A DNA stretch of 64,000 bases. Source: Caldilineaceae bacterium. Lineage in GTDB: Bacteria; Chloroflexota; Anaerolineae; Caldilineales; Caldilineaceae. The notes under the pieces are model-generated. The model had not been told where the DNA came from and did not search any database. It was given only the letters and a program-made list of their open reading frames with translations. The position numbers were made by a program, and so were the translations under genes. Each line of letters starts with the position of its first letter. Positions within the stretch are counted from its first letter, which is position 1. The stretch is from NCBI GenBank assembly GCA_026645575.1, contig JAPKMW010000036.1, positions 27,908 through 91,907 of the forward strand, given 5' to 3'. Shown here piece after piece: positions 59,093 through 64,000 of this stretch.

Positions 59093-59174
59093 GACAGTAA
59101 GACCGTGTGACAGTGTGACAGTAAGACAGTAAGACAGTGTGACAGTAAAACTGATTGACTGTCACACTGTCTTA
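59093..59174. repeat. Tandem octamer inverted repeat GACAGTAA / GACAGTGT
   Basis: Alternating octamers after the MFS stop; TAAGACAGTGTGACAGT (59130-59146) pairs with ACTGTCACACTGTCTTA (59158-59174). Inside the operon, between MFS and uxaC. Confidence 0.85.
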
Positions 59175-59203
59175 CGACGAACATGCAGAGCATAGGACGC
59201 ATC

Positions 59204-60631
59204 ATGCAAACGACACGCCAACCCTGGACGCTTTCCCCTGACCGTTGTTTTCATGCCGACCCGGCGCAACGGACGGTCGCCCGTGATCTCTATGCGACGG
59301 TCAAGGAACTGCCGCTGGTTTGCCCGCATGGCCATGTGCCGCCAGCGCTGTTGGCCGACCCGCAGGCCCGCTTCGGAACGCCGACCGAGTTGTTCTTCAT
59401 CCCGGACCACTATCTCTTTCGGATGCTCTACAGCCAGGGCGTCCCGCTGGAAGCGCTGGGCATCCCCACCAGGAACGGCGCCCCGGTCGAGAGGGATCAC
59501 CGGCGGATCTGGCAGCGCTTTGCCGAACAGTTTCACCTCTTTCGCGCCACGCCCTCTGGTCTCTGGCTGGCCGATGCGTTGGTGAATCTCTTTGGCGTCG
59601 AAGAGCGGCTCAACGGGGATAGCGCCCAGTGCATCTACGATCATCTGGCGGCGCAACTGGCTCGCCCGGAATTTTCGCCCCGTGCGCTCTTCCACCGCTT
59701 TGGGATCGAACTGCTCTGCACCACCGATGCGGCGACCGACACGCTGGAACACCACCGGCGCTTACAGGCCGATGGGTTGACCCAAGTCCGCCCTACCTTT
59801 CGCCCCGATGCGGTGATGAATCTGGCCAATCCAACCTGGCCGACCGAAATTGCCGCCCTGAGTGAAGTTGCCGGGATTGAGGTGGTTGACTACAAGAGCT
59901 TTATCCGTGCGCTCGAAAAACAACGGGCCTTTTTCAAGCAGATGGGCGCGCTGGCGACCGATCATTCGACACTGACCCCCTACACGGCACGCTTGAGTGA
60001 TTGCGCCGCCGCCACCCTCTTTGACCTTGCCCGGCAAGGGCAGGCAACCAGCCAGGATGCGGCGCAATTTACCGGCCACATGTTGATGGAGTTTGCCCGC
60101 ATGAGCGTCGAAGATGGGCTAGTGATGCAGGTGCATATCGGCGTGGTGCGCAATCACAATGCCGGGCTGTTTGACCGCTTTGGCGCCGACAAGGGGGCCG
60201 ATATTCCGGTGACAACCGAGTGGACGCGCAACCTGCAACCGCTGTTAAATGCCTACGGCGCCGACCCGCGCTTCCGGCTCATCCTTTTTACGCTGGACGA
60301 GAGCAGTTATAGCCGTGAATTGGCGCCGTTGGCTGGTCACTACCCAGCACTGCGCTTGGGGCCGCCCTGGTGGTTTCATGATAGCGTTAACGGGATGCGC
60401 CGCTACTTTGATCAGGTGATTGAGACTGCCGGTTTATACAACACTGCCGGGTTTAACGACGACACCCGCGCCTTTGCCTCGATTCCCTCACGCCACGACG
60501 TTTGGCGGCGGGTCAGTTGCGACTGGTTGGCCGGTCTGGTGGTGCAAGGGCTGCTGACGGAGAATGAGGCAGTGGAGATGGCCTATGAATGCGCCATCGG
60601 TTTGGCGAAACGCGCCTATTGTGTGTCGTGA
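59204..60631 (+). CDS. uxaC: Glucuronate isomerase
   Basis: 475 aa, the usual UxaC length. The amidohydrolase-like TIM barrel has VCPHGHVPPALLADPQARFG near the N-terminus (metal His), DHYLFRMLYSQGV, HRFGIELLCTTDAATDTLEH (family core), MQVHIGVVRNHN and PPWWFHDSVNGMRRYFDQV. UxaC converts D-glucuronate to D-fructuronate (and galacturonate to tagaturonate). The ATG at 59204 has AGGA 7 nt before it; an upstream ATG lacks one. It lies between the transporter and beta-glucuronidase. Confidence 0.93.
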   Translation: MQTTRQPWTLSPDRCFHADPAQRTVARDLYATVKELPLVCPHGHVPPALLADPQARFGTPTELFFIPDHYLFRMLYSQGVPLEALGIPTRNGAPVERDHRRIWQRFAEQFHLFRATPSGLWLADALVNLFGVEERLNGDSAQCIYDHLAAQLARPEFSPRALFHRFGIELLCTTDAATDTLEHHRRLQADGLTQVRPTFRPDAVMNLANPTWPTEIAALSEVAGIEVVDYKSFIRALEKQRAFFKQMGALATDHSTLTPYTARLSDCAAATLFDLARQGQATSQDAAQFTGHMLMEFARMSVEDGLVMQVHIGVVRNHNAGLFDRFGADKGADIPVTTEWTRNLQPLLNAYGADPRFRLILFTLDESSYSRELAPLAGHYPALRLGPPWWFHDSVNGMRRYFDQVIETAGLYNTAGFNDDTRAFASIPSRHDVWRRVSCDWLAGLVVQGLLTENEAVEMAYECAIGLAKRAYCVS

Positions 60632-60683
60632 ACTGGCGATTGACCTATTGTTGACTTGACGACTGAACCCAAAGGAGCAACCG

Positions 60684-62453
60684 ATGCTTTACCCACAACA
60701 AAACAGTGTACGCAATAAATTAGATTTGTCCGGCATCTGGGATTTCAAGATCGACCCGGAAGGCGTTGGCGAAGGCGCCGGTTGGTTTAATGGCCTGCCC
60801 GATAGCCGACCAATGGCCGTACCGGGCAGTTGGAACGAACAGTATGAAGACCTCTTCAACTATCTGAGCCTGGCCTGGTATGTCACCCGCACTTATGTCC
60901 CGGCGGCGTGGCAGGGTGAACGGATCTTTATCCGCGTCGGTTCGGCCTGTTATTTGGGGACGGTCTATGTCAACGGCGAGAAAGTCGGGTCGCACGAGGG
61001 TGGACACTTGCCCTTTGCTTTTGAGATCACCGACCAGATCCGCTGGGACGCCGAAAATGTGATCGCCATCAGCGTGGAAAATGAACTCCAGCCGACGCGC
61101 GTCCCCTCCGGTAATATTAATTCACCGTTGGGCGGCGGCATGTTTACCAGCAATCTGCGCACCACCTATGACTTTTTCCCCTTTGCCGGTCTCCATCGTC
61201 CCGTGGTGTTGTACACCGTGCCGCAAACGCACATTGAGGATGTGACCGTCGTCACCGGGATTGAGGGCCGCACCGGCACCGTGCAACTTGAAGTGAAGTT
61301 GAATACGTCCGTGACAACCCAAGGCCGTGCGATCCTCAACGGTGGCGACACCGCACTGGAAGCCAACCTGGCCTTTACCAATGGCGTGGCGCACACAACC
61401 CTAACCGTCGCCAATGCTCGCCTCTGGTCGGACAAAGATCCCTACCTCTATGCCTTGACCATTTATACCGACGCTGACCGCTACACCATACAGGTTGGCA
61501 TCCGCACCGTCGCGGTGCAGGGTGGGCAGATTCTGCTCAACGGCCAGCCGGTAAAGCTGAACGGCTTTGGTCGCCATGAGGATTTTATTGCCAGCGGCAA
61601 GGGGTTGAATTTGCCCCTCATGGTCAAGGACTATGGACTCATGCGCTGGACGGGGGCCAACAGTTACCGCACCTCGCACTACCCCTATAGCGAAGAAGAG
61701 ATGCAACTGGCCGACCGCGAAGGCTTTTTGATCATCGACGAGATCCCGGCGGTGAGCCTGCAATTTGAAAATGACGAAAATGCCGCCATCCGCCTGAAGA
61801 TCTGTTTGCAACAACTGGATGAACTGATCATCCGTGACAAGAACCATGCCAGTGTGCTGATGTGGTGCGTCGCCAATGAACCGCTGCCGGGTGGGTTGAA
61901 TCTTTCCAACCTGGGCGCCAAAAATGAAGACCCCTCGGTGGAACGGGGTCGCGTCTTTCTGGAAACCTTGTTGGCACGGGTGCATGAACTCGATCCCACT
62001 CGCCTTGCCACGTTGGTCGGCGTGATGGGCGGCCCTAAGGAGTGGATGCACAAGTGCGATGTCATCTGTCTGAACCGCTACTGGGGCTGGTATGTCCAGG
62101 GCGGCGAACTGCCCAAAGCCTTTGCCACCCAGGAACAAGAACTGGACGATACCTGGGCCACCTTTGGCAAACCAGTCATCATCACTGAGTTTGGCGCCGA
62201 TACGATGGCCGGGATGCACGGCCATCCGGCGGTGATGTGGACCGAGGAGTATCAGGCTGAGTACATTCGCGGTCATCTGGCGGTGGCCGAACGCAAGGAA
62301 TTTGTCGCGGGGATGCAGGTCTGGAACTTTGCCGACTTTGCCGCCGTGCAGAGCATTATGCGTGTGGGTGGCCTCAACATGAAGGGCGTCTTCACCCGCA
62401 CTCGCCAACCCAAAATGGCGGCTCATGTGCTGCGGGAGTTTTGGGCGAAGTAG
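60684..62453 (+). CDS. uidA: Beta-glucuronidase (GH2)
   Basis: 589 aa. GH2 architecture: sugar-binding jelly roll, Ig-like domain, and TIM barrel. The acid/base E399 is in WCVANEPLPGG and the nucleophile E502 in IITEFGADTMAGMH. CLNRYWGWYVQGGELPKAF, QVWNFADFAAVQSIMRVGG and NMKGVFTRTRQPK match glucuronidases; the N-x-K of NMKG is the motif that recognises the uronate carboxylate. No signal peptide, so cytoplasmic, acting on imported glucuronides. It yields glucuronate for UxaC. GGAG precedes the start. Confidence 0.94.
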   Translation: MLYPQQNSVRNKLDLSGIWDFKIDPEGVGEGAGWFNGLPDSRPMAVPGSWNEQYEDLFNYLSLAWYVTRTYVPAAWQGERIFIRVGSACYLGTVYVNGEKVGSHEGGHLPFAFEITDQIRWDAENVIAISVENELQPTRVPSGNINSPLGGGMFTSNLRTTYDFFPFAGLHRPVVLYTVPQTHIEDVTVVTGIEGRTGTVQLEVKLNTSVTTQGRAILNGGDTALEANLAFTNGVAHTTLTVANARLWSDKDPYLYALTIYTDADRYTIQVGIRTVAVQGGQILLNGQPVKLNGFGRHEDFIASGKGLNLPLMVKDYGLMRWTGANSYRTSHYPYSEEEMQLADREGFLIIDEIPAVSLQFENDENAAIRLKICLQQLDELIIRDKNHASVLMWCVANEPLPGGLNLSNLGAKNEDPSVERGRVFLETLLARVHELDPTRLATLVGVMGGPKEWMHKCDVICLNRYWGWYVQGGELPKAFATQEQELDDTWATFGKPVIITEFGADTMAGMHGHPAVMWTEEYQAEYIRGHLAVAERKEFVAGMQVWNFADFAAVQSIMRVGGLNMKGVFTRTRQPKMAAHVLREFWAK

Positions 62454-62540
62454 GGCGGAGTATCACCGCGAATCATACGGATTAGCGAATCGCTTCAAGA
62501 AAAAGATGGGGCAGCAGGAATCCAGGGAGTTGGCAAAGTA

Positions 62541-62599
62541 ATCTTCCGGGAAGGTCGATGCGGTTGATAAGATCGTCCGGTCAAATCTTCCCGGAAGAT
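62541..62599. repeat. 13-bp perfect inverted repeat after gusA
   Basis: ATCTTCCGGGAAG (62541-62553) and its complement (62587-62599), 33-nt spacer. Between gusA and the insertion sequence; the rest of 62454-62628 holds no gene. Confidence 0.75.
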
Positions 62600-62740
62600 G
62601 GTTGGCAAGCCCCTGCGTTCCCGGTGAATATAGTGGTCCCCATTGTCAAGACCAAAAATCAACAAAAATAAGAACCCAAGTTACCTAGCGTGCCAAGAGC
62701 AGCAGTGACCGACAAGCCGGTGCGTGACCCTGCCGTCGGG

Positions 62741-62796
62741 GTTGTGGAGAATGGGGATAACGGCGGCAGTTGGCCGTTATCCCCATTCTCCACAAC
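62741..62796. repeat. Perfect 23-bp inverted repeat inside the IS left end
   Basis: GTTGTGGAGAATGGGGATAA... (62741-62763) with its exact complement at 62774-62796, 10-nt loop. It follows the orfB stop (on the minus strand) within the IS, and may terminate transposase transcription or be a nested palindromic element. Confidence 0.85.
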
Positions 62797-62807
62797 CCTA
62801 GGTTCCC

Positions 62808-63650
62808 TTAGCAAGGATCTGCCCGGTAAACGGCGGCTGGGGTACGGTTTCCCAGACTTTGGTGTGGCCGTTCCTGGTTGTAAAAGTGAAAGTAAGTGTG
62901 TAATCCTGTGTAAAGGGCAGGAACTGTCGCATAGTGGTTGAGATAAATGTCTTCATATTTGACACTACGCCAGAGGCGTTCTACAAAGATGTTATCCAAT
63001 GCGCGTCCTTTGCCATCCATACTGATCCGGATCCCGACGGCTTCCAGCACAGAGGTAAAGGCCAGTGACGTGAACTGTGACCCTTGATCGGTGTTAAAAA
63101 TATCTGGGCGTCCCCGTTGCAAGGCCTGTTGCAACGCCTCCACACCGAAGAGCGAGTCAAGCGTATTCGATAATCGCCAAGCAAGTACATAGCGACTATA
63201 CCAATCGATGACGGCGGTTAGGTACATAAACCCATTTTTCATGGGAATGTAGGTGATGTCGGTACTCCACACCTGATTGGGTCGAGTAATCTCGACCCCG
63301 CGGAGCAAATACGGGTAGACCCGATGTTCGCGATCCACCACCGTGGTTCGAGGCTTCGGGTAGATGGCTTCTAGCCCCATCTTCTTCAGCAAGCGCCGTA
63401 CCCGTTTGGGATTGACATCGTACCCTTCCCCACGCAGATAAATTGTCATCTTGCGTCGCCCATAAAACGGATGAGCCGTGTATTCCCGGTCAAGCAATGC
63501 CATCAGTGTTAAGTTCAACGGCGTTTCCGGGGCCGGTTGATAGTAATAGCTCGAACGCGTCAGTCCCAGCAGTTCACACTGGCGGCGGATACTCAGTTCT
63601 GTGTACTCCGGTTCAACCAGGAGACCCTTGGCAAAGGCTGACTCAGGCAA
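62808..63650 (-). CDS. IS3-family transposase OrfB (integrase core)
   Basis: 280 aa in this frame. DDE residues: D in WSTDITYIPM, D in IFNTDQGSQF, E in NIFVERLWRSVKYEDIY. HTH_21-like N-terminal part RRQCELLGLTRSSYYY. The frame has no ATG start of its own (the nearest is TTG) and overlaps orfA at an A9 run, so the active product is expected to be an OrfAB fusion made by -1 frameshifting. Confidence 0.93.
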   Translation of the reverse strand: MPESAFAKGLLVEPEYTELSIRRQCELLGLTRSSYYYQPAPETPLNLTLMALLDREYTAHPFYGRRKMTIYLRGEGYDVNPKRVRRLLKKMGLEAIYPKPRTTVVDREHRVYPYLLRGVEITRPNQVWSTDITYIPMKNGFMYLTAVIDWYSRYVLAWRLSNTLDSLFGVEALQQALQRGRPDIFNTDQGSQFTSLAFTSVLEAVGIRISMDGKGRALDNIFVERLWRSVKYEDIYLNHYATVPALYTGLHTYFHFYNQERPHQSLGNRTPAAVYRADPC

Positions 63651-63933
63651 CTTTTTTTTTCAGCCGGGGACCCCCTGGGTGAAGCTCTACCTTGAGACGG
63701 CCAATTTGCTCGTATAAAGTTGCCTCGACTTCGGCTTGCGCTTGCTGCTCTTTGCCAGCTTTTTCACTGAATACTTCCGCACCGTCGTCTTGCAATTGTT
63801 TTTTCCATTGCTTGACCTGGGTTGGATGTACTTCATTTTGGCTCGCAATCTCGTTAATGGTTTGCATGCCTTTCAGCGCTTCCAGCGCTACCTGGAACTT
63901 GAACTTTGCACTAAACTGTCGTCGTTTCGTCAT
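63643..63933 (-). CDS. IS3-family transposase OrfA (HTH)
   Basis: 96 aa. HTH_Tnp_1: KRRQFSAKFKFQVALEALKG, TINEIASQNEVHPTQVKQWK, then a leucine-zipper-like LYEQIGRLKVEL. The end reads LHPGGPRLKKKVA, where relatives read LDWLKKKL: the codons for HPGGPR look like a 12-nt insertion (GGGGGTCCCC palindrome) in the zipper. The AAAAAAAAAG run at 63660-63651 is the frameshift site into orfB. Confidence 0.9.
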   Translation of the reverse strand: MTKRRQFSAKFKFQVALEALKGMQTINEIASQNEVHPTQVKQWKKQLQDDGAEVFSEKAGKEQQAQAEVEATLYEQIGRLKVELHPGGPRLKKKVA

Positions 63934-64000
63934 TATTTCCCCTCCACATGATTCGTTTTTAGTATCTTAACATGTGGTCTAGTTTCTGGGGACCATTATA

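Larger units (their letters stand above)
62629..64000 (-). mobile_element. IS3-family insertion sequence (IS150/IS3-like), to window end
   Basis: Terminal inverted repeats TATAGTGGTCCCCA (left, from 62629) and, reading inward from the right end, TATAATGGTCCCCA (ending at 64000) enclose orfA and orfB on the minus strand, giving about 1.37 kb, normal for IS3. About 19 of the first 25 bases match between ends. The outermost bases fall at the window edge, so target-site duplication cannot be checked. A perfect 23-bp hairpin lies inside the left end. Confidence 0.88.

Noticed and set aside
61401..62426. 341-codon minus-strand frame opposite beta-glucuronidase
   Set aside because: The plus-strand GH2 gene is certain.

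Overview
The window looks like a chromosomal segment of a Chloroflexota bacterium, most likely Anaerolineae or Caldilineae. This is an inference from gene content: Thr/Pro-rich linkers in secreted proteins, exported proteins ending in YLPLI-like tails, CHAT, STAND and metacaspase proteins, and many dispersed palindromes. No rRNA, tRNA or CRISPR array was seen. G+C is moderate to high and most starts have good Shine-Dalgarno sites.

Layout. 1-7.7 kb: a luciferase-like monooxygenase cut by the window edge, RidA-like, cupin, phytanoyl-CoA dioxygenase-like, Rsm22-like and Gfo/Idh/MocA genes, and a NarL-type two-component pair. 7.9-10.7 kb: an HxlR regulator divergent from isochorismatase, SDR and pirin genes. 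10.9-15.7 kb: a HlyD / ABC ATPase / FtsX-permease export operon. 15.7-18.2 kb: a KefB/C-like antiporter overlapping its KefF-like oxidoreductase. 18.3-32.3 kb: the most unusual part (next paragraph). 32.4-41.6 kb: serine hydrolase, XRE-STAND-TPR regulator, beta-helix surface protein, SH3 lipoprotein, and a metacaspase fused to an alpha/beta hydrolase. 41.7-56 kb: sugar-related enzymes, Rpn nuclease genes (one wrecked), an overlooked selenocysteine peroxiredoxin, DinB, creatininase, GNAT, LysM, dnaN, an ABC exporter and DoxX. 56.5-62.5 kb: a glucuronide utilisation operon (LacI, MFS, UxaC, beta-glucuronidase). 62.6-64 kb: an IS3-family element running to the window end.

The central region encodes an ECF-type sigma factor, a zinc-finger (anti-sigma-like) protein, a TPR-CHAT protease-like protein, two single-domain receivers, two secreted subtilases, two related secreted cysteine-containing proteins (one truncated), and a DUF4956 / VTC polyphosphate-polymerase / lamin-tail operon. 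Six copies of one bipartite promoter-like motif, ATGTATTTTT-N13-GTTCTGT, lie here. Each has the same 13-nt spacer and the orientation of the gene it precedes, at about 105-190 nt from the start codon. I infer a local regulon, probably read by the adjacent sigma factor, linking intracellular caspase-like proteins to cell-surface proteolysis and polyphosphate metabolism.

A second strong signal is an in-frame TGA at the peroxidatic-cysteine position of a BCP-type peroxiredoxin (45086-45553), followed by a hairpin that fits the bacterial SECIS pattern. Ordinary gene calling would miss this gene. A third is the large number of intergenic inverted repeats built from short, locus-specific tandem units, often at gene 3' ends.
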